DNA of 64,000 nt from Coptis chinensis. Taxonomy: Eukaryota > Streptophyta > Magnoliopsida > Ranunculales > Ranunculaceae. Both the position numbers and the translations under genes were made by a program. The DNA is taken from the NCBI GenBank assembly GCA_015680905.1, contig CM027377.1, positions 61,649,501 through 61,713,500 on the forward strand. The letters are read 5' to 3'. The notes under the pieces were generated by a model. It did not search any database and was not told the DNA's origin. It saw only the letters and a program-made list of their open reading frames with translations. Of this stretch, positions 11,699 to 23,130 are shown in pieces (the stretch's first letter is position 1; every line of letters begins with the position of its first letter).

Positions 11699-12265
11699 TC
11701 ATATGTTTATATGTTTATTCATTACAGGGATATGGCACTCATATCTTGATTCATTCATGCATACATTACTTTTAAGACACATTTTTGCAAAGTCTGATAG
11801 TGCCATCTTTATGGTAATCGTTGGGTCAAATTTTTCAGTCTTTTGTCTTGCCTCCCTCATTGCATCAGACAGCCACTCAAAACTTAAACATAGTGAGCAT
11901 TTTAAGTACTTCCTCCCAGTGTTCAACCCATATTGAGTAGTCTTGAGTGACCTCTCTCCACCACACATCTTGTTATTGCAGACACAATCGTTCCATGGGC
12001 ATTGTATCTTCCAGTGGCTTGTATCTCCCCACTTGTGACATCCATTTGTTGAATCATTTTTAACATCTAAAATAGCCTCATCAAGGCATTTTAATCCACT
12101 TTGACAGTTCCCATATAGGCACTTTAGATACTTTCTATCGGGATTTCTTGATGTTAGAGAGAGCTGCAACATAAGAAACCCATCACATTTAGGATCTTTG
12201 CAGGGGGTTTACACCCAAGGACATCTATAAGCTGGATGTCCTACTTCATCGCAAATTTGGCACTG
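11699..12265 (-). CDS. duplicated zinc-knuckle plus GRF zinc-finger ORF, partial
   Basis: Two tandem modules are visible on the minus strand. Each has a CCHC-like knuckle (C-Q-I-C-D-E-V-G-H-P-A-Y-R-C in the first) followed by a GRF-type finger with N-x-G/D-R-K-Y-L-K-C. The second finger continues to C-L-S-F-E-W-L-S-D, the usual GRF ending. One stop separates the first knuckle from its GRF finger; the rest is open to 11699. GRF fingers bind nucleic acid and occur in plant DNA-processing proteins and transposon ORFs. With a Ulp1-type ORF upstream on the same strand, it may be the tail of that element's gene, but no splice link is proven. Confidence 0.6.
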
Positions 12266-12825
12266 AATCAGGAAAAATATATAATTTCAAGAGAATTTTA
12301 GATGGCTCATTTTAGATACCCCCTTAAATCACCGAAATCATTTGAAAAATCCCCCTGTTGCAGAAAAACGAAAAAGATGACAATATTGAAAATGTTGAAC
12401 TTACTAACATTAGTTGAAGAAGAAGACATCGGTTTTCTGATTTTTTTTTTTTAGTTTTCACTCACTTTTAAGGCTCCACTTTTAAAGGTTAAATTTGAAG
12501 CAATTCTTGACAAAGATGATCTGAACGACTCTCCAACGGTTACTCAATGACAACCGTTAGATTAATCTCATAGTGATAAAGGTGAGTTAGTTGCACGTGG
12601 ACTAGTGAAGCCACGTTGGAAGATGCAAAACTAGGTTAAAGGGAAATAACATCTAACACTAACACTCGAACAAAAAAGTATTACAAAACAAAGTGCTTCA
12701 TTTACTGCGACAACATCTAACAAAGTACTTAATCAGACAAGTACTTCAACAACATCTAACACTCAAACGAAAAAGGGAAACAAAAATTACAACAGTATAT
12801 AAGAATAAAAATGATTCGCCAATTT
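12266..12825. other. non-coding stretch
   Basis: AT-rich sequence between the GRF ORF and the HAD phosphatase fragment. I see no domain and no clear repeat other than a short poly-T at about 12443. Confidence 0.3.
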
Positions 12826-13832
12826 TCACAATCCAGGGTCTGAAGGAGCATGCAAACGAGAATTGATGAGTTGCAGATAATGTGGCCAAGATGGATCGCT
12901 CTCCGTAAGAGCTTGCTGGCCAAAAGGATGTTGCTCAATGTACTTTTGGACATTTTTACTTGTCGCTAATCCTTCCAAATACATCCTAATATCACCCCCA
13001 GGTCCTAAGGAATTATCGTTTTCATTCTGAAAATCGTATGAAGTCGGGAATATGGCAGTGTGTGCGGAATTAAACAATGCTTTATACGGAGAATCATCCA
13101 ACATCAACGTGTTTGATTCATTATACTCTCCTCTCCCAAGGAAGATTTGGGTCGTTCTTATCCCAAAGTTTGACCAGTTCTTTTAACATGACGGGCTTGT
13201 CAATGTTGTCAACGATGTGCAACTTCGGTGGTAGTGCAATGGGATTGGTCCCAACAAAATGCCAACCTGGTACCTTCTTTTCGGGCATAATGAAATCGAA
13301 AGCAGACGGACCAAATTAAGTTTTTCCTTGATGACCATACACCCACATAGAACCTTTCAAAACAAAACTTCAGAAAATCATCATAGAATGGCCTCCTTAT
13401 AATTGCCTTTCCCGAAATGAATGTGTCGGCTTGAATCCGAAAGTGGCAGGGTCGAGCTTGTTAGCTAGGTGAACAAGCACACCATTGAGATCAAGAATGA
13501 GAAGTATTCGGTTTGGTTTACTCATTGGTGGTCTATGAATGACCACGCCTTTTTTACGCAGAGATTGGACGTCTTCCTTTTTGCTGAGAAACTGTCTCTC
13601 TGTAATTCCACAATCTAGAAGGTCCTTCGCTATTGTCATCCTAATATGGGCAGCGTCCCTTCCAAATTGGACGTGTGCACCCCGCAAAGAATCGATGCAA
13701 GATAAGCTAGTACGAAAACACCGCAATTCCATGAATCATGTTGTTTTAGCGCGGTCGAAGAAGAATTTCCCAACTCTCTGCAGAATCGCGGACCGATGTA
13801 TGCACCGAGGATCATGTACTAACAACCCATAA
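12826..13832 (-). pseudogene. FCP1-like HAD phosphatase (NLI-interacting factor) fragment
   Basis: The minus strand encodes much of a plant NLI-interacting-factor (FCP1/SCP-like) phosphatase domain. ILLILDLNGVLVHLANK near 13490 is the HAD motif 1, and LMLDDSPYKALF near 13107 is the late DD motif of the family. LVKLWDKNDPNLPWERGEYN, LGPGGDIRMYLEGLA and a final EQHPFGQQAL also fit plant members. The coding parts lie in different frames with stops between them, so it is broken or spliced in a way I cannot resolve. It sits directly downstream of the Ulp1-type ORF on the same strand, inside mobile DNA, so capture of a host gene is likely. Confidence 0.75.
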
Positions 13833-14365
13833 GGTAGCATTGCACCTATCATCTTCAAAGTTGGTAGAGTGTCGAACATTACCGATTCTAAGGAATCATA
13901 TAGAAGACACTTCCAAGTAGAAAAGTCAAAACAGCAAGAACCCGGTGTTTGTTCATTCCCACACTCAAAGCCATCATTACTCCTTTAGATTTGGATTTCG
14001 TGGGGTACATCACTTTTTTTTCAAAACCATATCTCGAAGAGCATGGTCGCTCCATGGCATTAGGGACGCAGTTTACGAAATCTTTTGCTCAGTAGTCGGA
14101 CTTCCATCATTTAACTTGCCCTCTAGGGTTCCATATAATATAAGGTAAGTAGGGAAACCTCAGTATAACTCAAAAATTCCAATTGTTAAGTATCTGGTTG
14201 CTAAAAATATGAGAATGAGGTGGAGAGTGACATAACTAACGGAATGAGCGTGTCCGCAATAATAGTGTACTTTCCGAATCCCGAAGTTTTATACCGAGAT
14301 TGCCCTTCCTCAAATTTTGCCACCTTCTCGAGTAATTCCATGTAGATGGAGACAACCTTAAAGGG

Positions 14366-14396
<31 letters not shown>

Positions 14397-14995
14397 GGAA
14401 ACAGTGGTAAAATAGAGGAAGAGGGTGACTAACTGGTAAGAGAATCAACAACATATATATTTTGCAAAGCAGTATAGACCTCATCGTTCAGCCATCCTTG
14501 GTGCTTGAGAAAGGAGAAGCTTCTCAGATTTAGTTCTAAATCATGTCCATAGCGCCTGACTATGACAGTGGATGCAACAGCCCTGACCCTTTCATCTTCC
14601 TCATACTGGCTCCAGTAATGTGCAGTCAGTTCTCCAGACGTTGTGCATTTATCGCGGTCACTAGGCAATTCATTCACTGTGGGTATTGAGTAGTTCCTCC
14701 CTACCAATGGAATTTCATCAAATTTTGCATGAATTTTGTCTTCGCAAATGGTATATATTGCTTCTTCAAGGTGAGAAAATTTGTTCCACTGCCTACTCTT
14801 CGAAGTATACCATTGCTTCCCCTGCAGAAATCAGTCGGCAGAAACATCACATATTCTATGCGAATGGATGGAAAAATAACTCCTGCAGGCAAATTTTATG
14901 CCGAGATTGGCAACTGTAGATTACAATGTTTAACAGACGCACCCTGCAATGTTAACTCTTGCAAAAATACTTGTAACTTAAGATAAAGGTGTTCA

Positions 14996-15503
14996 GAACA
15001 ATGCACAAACCACTTTTCCATCAGTTGTGTTAACGTCCAAATCTTCTTCAATGGTTGTATCCTCAATTTCAAAATTTGTTTCATCTGCGAGTGGGTGTAC
15101 AATATCGTCCGGATTCTGTAAGAGCATATTCACGCCATCCGCCAATGTCATTAAGTCGAGCTCCCCTATGGTACTCTCAAGCAAGTTGGAGTGTTGGCTG
15201 CCCCATCATTTGCAAACACACGCCGATCGCGATAACTCTTTCTCAAAATTTTCATTCCTCAAAGAGTCCAAGTATTTCAGGGTCAAAACTTGCTGCATCT
15301 TCGGGTGGGTGTACAATATCGGCCGGATATTGTAATAGCATATTCACGCCATTTCCCAAAGTCATGAAGTCATGTTCCACTACATTGTCGACCACATCTA
15401 GAAGTTCCCCATGGTACTCAGCAAGTGCGAGAGTGTTGGCCGCTCCATCATTTGCAAATAGCAGAGGATCGGATGTACTATTAATTTCATTGACTGTTTG
15501 CAT
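14996..15503 (-). repeat. in-gene duplication in the acidic region of the Ulp1-type ORF
   Basis: Two acidic segments on the minus strand share the pattern MTL-x2-GVNMLLQ-x-P-x-DIVHP. One lies around 15060-15160 and one around 15290-15380. They look like an internal tandem duplication of about 230 bp that has diverged. The function is unknown. Confidence 0.7.
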
Positions 15504-15650
15504 AACCGTGAACGTGGCCTCGCCACAATCGCGTCAGATTTTTCAGGAGCCTTTTCGAAAAGTAAGAAGGCCCTAGCGGTTCACGACTGTTCCCCCAATC
15601 CGCTCGCTACAATATTGATTCTCCCACTGCTTGCTTGTTGGAATAGACTT

Positions 15651-17357
15651 TTCTTTGGGACTGTTCTTAGTTGAAGGTTTGTTGTGGTTTTTGGTTGGTG
15701 GTCTTGTCTGTTTTCCGCTCTTAGTTGATTTATTCTCACATTGTGTTATTGCCCTCCTCTTTGGAGGCTGAACAAAATCATTATCACTACTATTCTCACC
15801 ATCACCCCTTCTTTTAGCACAAGGCCCGCTTCCTTCAATTAACTACAAATATGAAAGTACATATAAATTTACCAAGACACTATATCTGCTTCCAAAAAAA
15901 CATTTAAGGGATGTAATCGGAGTACAAGAGTACTTAATTAATTACCAATGGTTGTCGATCTTCTACAGAACATTTTCTTCTTTTCGCATGTTCCACTAAT
16001 ACCTGCAAGGGCTGAATCCAAGGGAAAATTTTATTCATCTCGCATTTTTTGTAGTGCAAATAATAACATACATTCAATAACACAAAAATCACCACATTTT
16101 CTTCATCATCCAGGACCAAATTTATTCCTATTTTAGTAGGCACCTTCCTCACTTCCTTAGCAGGCACCCGATTTAAATTCTACCAGTACAGGAGCACAAA
16201 ACATTAGGTTTACTCATAACTACATTGTGGCAATATGAAGATACATCGCAGTACACATTACCACAGTTCGTTGCTCCACATGACCACTTTCAATTATTAG
16301 GAGATTGCTCTAAGAACAACTTTGCGGCCTGGGCTACGACTGCAATTACGAGATCACGGATGACAAGCTTTGTCAAGATCTAAAATTCTCAATATCAATA
16401 AAAAGTGCAACACGCCAAAATTAACCTCATTATGCTTCTTACGTTCGCTCACGAGAAAATGTCCAAAGAAAGAAGCTTCTTATCATCGGGTTCTTCTTTG
16501 TAACAAACCATGAAATTCAAAGCACCAATTCAGTAAAAATAATAATAACAGAACAACCATCCATCAAATCCAAAGTAACAAGACTTATAAACCTTTTAGC
16601 CTTTTCGTAGACTCCCTCGCTTGCCGTTGGAGGAATATGTAACTTACCCAAAGGTTTCTTGGGGTTGTTTAATTTGGTCTCCCAAAGTTCTCCCCGGTGG
16701 TTTTCCGTGGAAACCCACCCAACTTCAAAACCAGGGGAATATCTCCCCATCCACCCGGTGGACATTCAAAGTGGGCACATGAAGGAAAACCCAACACTCG
16801 AATGCTAGTGCACACCCATATAGGGTGTGGGTAAACGGCTTTTTCCGGTTGAACCGAAAGTGCTTCTCCATATCTGTATGTAGAGCCTCAACACCACCAC
16901 TTAATGCCTTCAAACGTCGATACCCCCAAGGGAATTTGTCAAACTTCTTCAAATCAGCTGCAATATCAATATGTTTGACATCAACGCCCTTCGAACCGCT
17001 TTGGCAAGAGGAAAGCCCGAAAGCACAAACAAACGGTTAAGTCGGTGGATGTCATCCACGTGTGTTCGGATCACTACGCATTTAAACTCTCTTAGCTTTT
17101 TTTTTTTCCTTTGTGCCGCAAACTCGGTCAAGATAACGCCCCAAGCGAGTCGAAAGCGTCTTCCTCGGGCTGAAAATACCTTAGACGAAAATCGGAAGGG
17201 TCAAACACGTCCATTTTGTAAAACCACCGAGGTGGTGGCTCGTGGATAGACCCGGTAAGGAGGGCCACATCGGAAGGATTGAAAGTCAAATAATCGGTTT
17301 CCTATGTTGAAAGTCATTGGCAAAATCTTCTTTTCCAAAACCTCAACAATCAAATTT
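15651..17357. repeat. 1.7-kb segment duplicated at 45531-47236
   Basis: Starting at TTCTTTGGGACTGTTCTTAG, the sequence runs collinear with 45531-47236 on the same strand, with small indels and substitutions. It covers the N-terminal half of the Ulp1-type ORF. It shows that two insertions of the same element family lie in the window. Confidence 0.85.
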
Positions 17358-17689
17358 GGGTGGGTAACCAAATGAGTTTTCTCACCGCCTTCCACACCAA
17401 CTGAACTCATATCAAGGAGAAAACCAAATGGAGACTTTTTGAAATGTTCGGTTTCATCGTTGTCGAATGTGGAAAACAGTTGCTCTTCCAGCATTTTTGG
17501 AGAACATCGACAAGTAACTTTGATGTTTCTTTGCGGAGGAGGTTTCGGCTTTTCCTTTTTCTTCGAAACAACCTTCTTCTTCACCTCCTTCTCTTTCTCC
17601 ACATAGTTCCAATTAGGCACTACTTTCTTCTTGCCCCCACCCTTTTTCATTCTACACAAGAAAATTAAATTTTCAATTTCGAACATTGT

Positions 17690-18280
17690 AACCTAAATAT
17701 GAAAGTAGTAAAATTAAAAGTAGTAACGGAATACTCTGTTTCGAACATTCGAGTCAATTACAAATTTTCAACTATAGAAATTAGGGTACAATTAAGGAAA
17801 ACAAATATGGTCAAATTAACCGATATAGTTCAGTAAAGTTCATACCTTTAAGGAAAAACCAAATCACGTTGTTCCAAAATTTAAATCCGATTTAAACGAC
17901 AGAAATTTGGGTTGAAAAGTTGACTTCAATGTTAAGCTTTCGAGAGAGAACTTACTTAAAAGACAGGATAGAGAGGAACATAAACTTTCCTACTTCTTGT
18001 TTCCCAAAAAAACTTAAGGAAAGGAACTAAATATTTGGGATTGCTGAGGTGGTCCCCATGAAGCAGGCAGAAACTGAGTCCGAATTTGTTAACCACCAAT
18101 TATATTGCTAAATTCCATCAGCACTCTCACCAAAAGAGCATTCTCATTATTTTCTAATTAATAATTAAACGCTTTATTCAATTTAAAAAGTTTAAAATTA
18201 GTCCATCTTCTTCTCTCCACAATTAAGTTGGCTCTATTAGACAATCAAGTTTGAATAGTTCTTTGAACAGCGAGTTTCAA
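17690..18280. other. non-coding, 5' flank of the Ulp1-type ORF
   Basis: The stretch is AT-rich and lies upstream of the minus-strand Ulp1-type ORF, so it may hold its promoter and leader. I see no specific site that I can name. Confidence 0.3.
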
Positions 18281-18405
18281 CAAAAATAGATACATGAAGG
18301 TTTAATTACTGAATCAATTCCCAATGGTCTATTTCGGGTTCGTTTAGATAATGAGGATCTTCTTCTAGGTTATGTTTTAGGTAGGATCCGATGTAGTTTT
18401 ATACA
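18281..18405 (+). pseudogene. infA: plastid infA fragment in nuclear DNA
   Basis: On the plus strand the frame reads [20 protein letters not shown] then [18 protein letters not shown], which is the core of plastid translation initiation factor IF-1 (infA). The Trp codon expected just before IHEGL is TAG here. The plastid start and the C-terminal end are missing, and neighbouring plastid genes (rpl36, rps8) are not seen. It is best read as a decayed plastid-derived insertion, or the remnant of an infA transfer. Many rosids have lost infA from the plastid, so its presence here is of interest. Confidence 0.85.
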
Positions 18406-19530
18406 TCTTATTTATATAGTCTTTACGATTACCAATTATGAATCTAGGTAGAAATAAAATGGATCTGGAGGAAATAATAAAAAGTTATTATCAAAAACTT
18501 CGGATCCTTTATACTTAGAATTTGATTACTATAACTAAATTAAATACTTATGCACCTCAAAAAACTGAATTACAACCGCATTTTAAGAGACATTGTGGAC
18601 TAAACCAGATTTAAACACGGACTAAACATTCTTCTCATCATCCTCTTTCATAAATTCTACAAGGGTATCCGATTGCCAACACTTCATTTCCAAATCAAAA
18701 TGAAACATCTTGACATCAAAGTTCTTATGCTCTTATCCTATTTATTGAAAGCTACCGATTCGTGGGTTGGTGTTTGAGCCGGTATACTTGCCAATATAGC
18801 CTTATTAGGACTTCCGACGGTTGATCAAGATCAACAAGATAGAATTCTTAAATATAAGGATAAAAATTACAACAAAGATATAAGATAAATGTGAGTTAGT
18901 TGCACATAGAATAGACCTTATACTACATTGTCACATACGGGTAATCTACATTGTTTGAGAAAAAAATAAATATTTGATTTGCAAATACAATTGGTTTTGA
19001 GTTTTTCCCAAATTGTACAGAGATAGTATCACATCCTAGTTCTTCAAGTGTAGCATTCCTTCACCTGTAGTACAAATCATCCATGAGAATAGCCTGTTGC
19101 TTTCCCCTCAACTGAGTCAACGGCTATGAAACGGTAGCTGCGATAAAATAGTTTCATAACCAGCCTACACTACATTGCCTCATACGTACAATACAGTGTC
19201 TCACTTAAAATTTACTCACCCCTCAAAAAATGTAACACGAAGTAATGTTTACTCTTAAATACAAGGATCCGTAACTATAATTGCATTTGGGAAGTACATT
19301 ATACGCATACTTAAAAGTGCTCCACTTTTAAACAAATATTTTTGTTGTCAGCATCATCACGGTTGTCACCATCATCAACCTTTTCAGCTTCTCCGTCCTA
19401 TTAATAGATGAAGAAAATATGGATACAATTAGTACAAATAAGTGCGTGAGTCAAAATATGTCATTCCTAGTCGTCTTATTCCTCCATACCGACTTTGTCT
19501 TAGCTAACATCCTTGCCATCAAAATCTCCG
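18406..19530. other. non-coding stretch, possibly more organelle-derived DNA
   Basis: I see no intact gene. A segment near 18745-18850 has a plus-strand frame (ANIALLGLPTVDQDQQDRIL) that looks coding but that I could not place; it may be organelle-derived like the infA piece upstream. The rest is AT-rich. Confidence 0.35.
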
Positions 19531-19979
19531 TTAGCAAAACATCGCCACAAGAATCCGCCGGAAGTTTGGTTGTCTGAAATACCTTAATTGGAAGGCAGTA
19601 GGCACCGTTGAATCCATCCGGAAATACCAGTCAGGAGGTCGATCGTGGGACGATCCAAGAAGAAGGGCCACGTCCGACTCCTTGAAAGTTAAGTATACCT
19701 CTTTTAATTTGTAAGTCGGTGGTAAAATCCTCTTTGCAACACTTCCACAAATCAGATTGCAATGGGCAAGCATAGTATACCTTTTTTCTTGTCGTCGGAT
19801 CTTGTATTAATATCTAGAAGAAAACCAAAAGGTGATTTCCTGAAATCAACCCTTTCATCTATATCAAATGTCGAAAACAACTTATCCTCGAGCATTTTCG
19901 GACAGCATCGACTGGTAACCTTGATACCACCTCGAGGTCGACCGTCTTCAACTTTTTTTAGGCTTATATTTATACACAT
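19531..19979 (-). pseudogene. second partial copy of the Ulp1-type ORF N-terminus
   Basis: The minus strand encodes VTSRCCPKMLEDKLFSTFDI and FRKSPFGFLLDI, closely matching the N-terminus of the ORF at 17686. After a frame change it continues with a segment ending in YLTFKESDVALLLGS. Only this part is present. It is a diverged relative rather than a recent duplicate, because identity is high only around the conserved motifs. Confidence 0.7.
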
Positions 19980-20303
19980 CTTTCTTCATCCTAAAAAAAA
20001 ATAACATAAAACATAATAACATTTTTCTTCCTAATTAGCCAACAGTTTCACCAATCTAAAATAGTAAACATTGTTTCCCCAATCAAAATACCTTCTCCAC
20101 CTCTACCAATAACTACAATAAGATATCTCATGATCAAATGTAATTACCAAATTCGACAATGAAAATAACTAAAAAACTGCCTTATGTGATGTATCACGTG
20201 TGGCAGATATTTATCTATATCTATGGAACAACCTTGTACCAAAACTTAACCTAAAACGTAAAAGAAATAATTGAAAACTTGGACATGAAAGAGTTACCTA
20301 CCT
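19980..20303. other. non-coding AT-rich stretch
   Basis: There is no gene. A 20-bp sequence (about 20239-20258) recurs near 20475, on the other side of the hairpin at 20304-20397. Confidence 0.4.
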
Positions 20304-20397
20304 CCGGTGGATGATATAGTTATAATGATCTATCCTCTCAAATTGAAAGTTTTTTTCAAATTGAGAAGACAGATCATTATAACCGAACACCCACCGG
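20304..20397. repeat. 94-bp hairpin (MITE-like or small-RNA precursor-like)
   Basis: Two imperfectly complementary arms of about 45 bp meet around an A/T-rich loop near 20350. Ends are CCGGTGG and CCACCGG. The best-paired core is ATAATGATCT against AGATCATTAT. It could be a small foldback transposon or a small-RNA hairpin; no target duplication is obvious. Confidence 0.7.
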
Positions 20398-20666
20398 GAT
20401 AGCCAACTCTATCATAACCTTCCTTTCAAATATTTTTCCCTTATTATATTTGTCACGATGCTAAACCTTTTACCCAAACTTAACCTAAAACGTAAGTAAA
20501 TAACACTACACATTTGTTCAAGAAAAAAATATATGGGAAAATGGTGAAAATATAAGGGTTCCGAAAATATAATTGCACAAATACGAATACAATCACGTCA
20601 AATTAAAATAAAAACTTGAAGTGTACCTTCCACTGCAGATGCAAATCAGGTATACAATTTCGTTTT

Positions 20667-20760
20667 CAATTTAGGGTTTGAGTTTGGTGTTTCATTAGGG
20701 GGTTTTAATTTAGGGTTTGAGTCTGGTGTTTCATTAGGGGGTTTCAATTTAGGGTTCTTG
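20667..20760 (+). repeat. 39-bp tandem repeat, about 2.4 units
   Basis: The unit begins CAATTTAGGGTTTGAG and repeats twice with few changes, then partly a third time. Single TTTAGGG words occur in each unit, but they are not tandem, so this is not telomeric DNA. Confidence 0.85.
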
Positions 20761-21941
20761 AAAATTGAAGAGAGAAAGCCTCAAATAAAGGTTTTCGGGT
20801 TGGAGAGAGAAAAGGTCATTTTGGACATTTGAGAGAGAATATGTGAATCAATTTCTCTTCGACTTTTGGGACTTCAAATCCAAATCTAGGGTTTGGGGAT
20901 TTAATGTGGACCACTCAAGTCGTTTGGGACTTAGTCCAAACGACCATAAATTAGGGTCGTTTAAGTTTGGGGTTTCAATTCAATTTTTGGAGACCAATGG
21001 CATACTTGTAATAATTTTTTTTTAGATTTTTTGGGACCAATGGCACCCTTGTAATAATAGTTTTTTTGTGGGAGTATCACACATGTCCAACACAAATTGC
21101 CTAAAAAATATGGCGTGGCTTAAAACTTAAAAAAAAAATAATAAAAAAGGAGAAATTGAGATAACCAAAAAGAGAGAGAGAAATAAAACAGACCGATCCT
21201 AAACAAAGACAAGTTCACTTTCTTTCTTCCTTGGGATTTCCTAAGTTGAAACAAATTTGATACACAAGGATAGAGAAAAAAGTTGGGAAGAAGTTAAAAG
21301 CTAGAGTTAAGGCTAGGTCCACAAGGCCGGGGAAGATGAAAGAGACGAAGTTAATGTGTTATGCTTGGTGTTAATGTGTTATGCTTCTAAAACTTACAAC
21401 AAGAACAATACTTGGTTGATTAACAATGATGGGGCTATTTTCGTCTCCATGTAGCACTAGTCCTGTAAATACTCAAAGAATGATTATGAATTCATCTTAC
21501 GTTCATCAAGATCCATCGTGTTGCAATATGTTTTCTATCCCTTTCAGGTTGTCCTTCATCATTTATGTTAAATAAGATTTTGGTGAATCAATGTGAGAGA
21601 TCAAACTCTGAATATAACATACAAACACCAACGAAGATCAACGTATTTAGTGAATAAAAGAGAGAGATTAGTAAAAGGAGATAGAATGAACTCACCGTGA
21701 TATTTACCTTTACTTTTCTATCTATTTCTCGTTTTAGTTATCTATTCTCACCATGTCATTTTTCTAAACCAATCAGGCTTGACTTCAGTAATCGCCGCCA
21801 TGTGTGTGTGATTGTCAAACTCCATTCAAATGATCTTGCTCGCTCGGCCATAATCCATTCAAACACTAACAATATTAGCCACTAATAGTCAAGTCGATCC
21901 TTTGCACGCTCTTTTGGTATTGGAAGAAATCCGATCCATTC
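20761..21941. other. long non-coding stretch
   Basis: No gene is recognised. The last ~60 bases before the array (about 21885-21945) are duplicated at 43852-43915, where a palindromic array also follows, at 44081. This ties the two places to the same repeat family. Confidence 0.4.
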
Positions 21942-22146
21942 TCATAGTCCAACAAGAGTATGAACATTCTATGTTCTTAGTCCACTAGGAGTATGAACAC
22001 TGAATGTTCATAGTCCAACAAGAGTATGAACATTCAATGTTCATAGTCCACTAAGAGTATGAACACTTAATGTTCATAGTCCAACAATAGTACGAACATT
22101 CAGTGTTCATACTCCTAGTGGACTATGAACACTGAGTATGAACAAC
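21942..22146. repeat. palindromic array P4 (type I units)
   Basis: About seven type I units alternate between spacer TTCAG/TTCAA and its complement CTGAA, with linkers GTCCAACAAGAG and GTCCACTAGGAG. The array abuts R-A copy 2. Confidence 0.95.
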
Positions 22147-23130
22147 AAAGGAAAGGAATGAGAGAGAAGAAATGGGACCCATGATTGTCCTTAACTCATT
22201 ACTAGTTTCGGCTCTTGAGTTCTCGACTCAAGCTCAAAGCCATATTCCTTCTGAACAAAGTACATGGCTGCCCACCTAAGCAAAAAACTGGCCATTAGAT
22301 TAATTGATACGACACGCTATTTAGAGTACGAAAGTGAGTAAACCGATCCATTCCCTATATCTATATTTCTTCGGCCGTTTGAGAGTCAGTTGACTGTGAA
22401 TTTGTTCTTTACTTAAATAGTTCAATTTGTTATTTCGGTATATTAAAGGACATCTGATATATTTGACAATATAGCTAAAGACAATATAGTGTTCTTAATT
22501 GTATTTTATTGTTTTTCACATATACTAATGTTTTGAGGCATCCAGCTCTATTGCCTAATTCCACAATTGTCAAGGAAACACAAGCAAAAGTAACGACAAA
22601 AAGGCAAGGGCATCGATTTTCAGCTAGAAGGACCCTCGGTGCAGCAACTACAAAGAGATGTAGTTGACGTTGGCAAACAAATTAAAAGAAGGGGAATAAG
22701 CGGAAGCTTGGTGTTAAAGAGTCAAATTCCACTCCTAAAGTTGCCAGGATTACAAGATCGATGAAGGGTCTGGAAGGCTGACATTTGTGGAGTTTTATGC
22801 CAAAGCAATGTTACATTGGCGTAGTGTTTTCTCTTCATAAACAGACGAAAGTGTTTCTCTTCATCAAGTATTTTGGCAATGTAAATAATCAAGTGACAAA
22901 GTTACAATCTGAGTTTGAGTTTGTGTGCAAAATCCGTAAGATTGTAAGCTTCTTCAAGACTTGGAAACTAAAGAAAGATGTTTAATCAAGCAGAGTCAAA
23001 AGATTCCATGGATGTTTAAGGATAGAATCAAATAGATTCCATGGCAACTATGTCCCAATCGAAATTCAATTTGTTACTATTGAGACATCGCTTTTGACCT
23101 AAGCCATGAAAATCCATGAAAACCTATAAT
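22147..23130 (+). repeat. dispersed repeat R-A, copy 2
   Basis: It is collinear with R-A copy 1 from AACAACAAAGGAAAGG to the CCATGAAAATCCATGAAAACC segment. Unlike the other copies it runs into an F-box-associated ORF instead of the tail that ends in CCCAACAGAGACT. Confidence 0.8.

Larger units (their letters stand above)
13880..17686 (-). pseudogene. Ulp1-type cysteine protease ORF of a plant mobile element, copy 1
   Basis: Reading down the minus strand, a Lys-rich start (17686) is followed by VTCRCSPKMLEEQLFSTF and FKKSPFGFLLDM, the N-terminal segment common in plant Ulp1/DUF1985-type transposon proteins. Next come DIHRLNRLFVLSGFPLA near 17060 and ALAFECWVFLHVP near 16800. An acidic repeat region lies at 14996-15503. 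The protease fold begins with LRSFSFLKHQGWLNDEVYTA near 14530. The Asp-bearing segment KCLLYDSLES lies near 13895, but the expected His-Trp is not clear. Frames change several times, so the gene is decayed or multi-exon. In Arabidopsis such genes occur in Mutator-like (Kaonashi) elements; that link is from family knowledge. Confidence 0.7.

Noticed and set aside
14370-14396. Poly-A tract as a retroposon tail
   Set aside because: There is no target duplication and no retroposon body beside it; it lies within the Ulp1-type gene as a simple A tract.
20667-20760. Interstitial telomere repeat
   Set aside because: TTTAGGG occurs once per 39-bp unit and is not in tandem.
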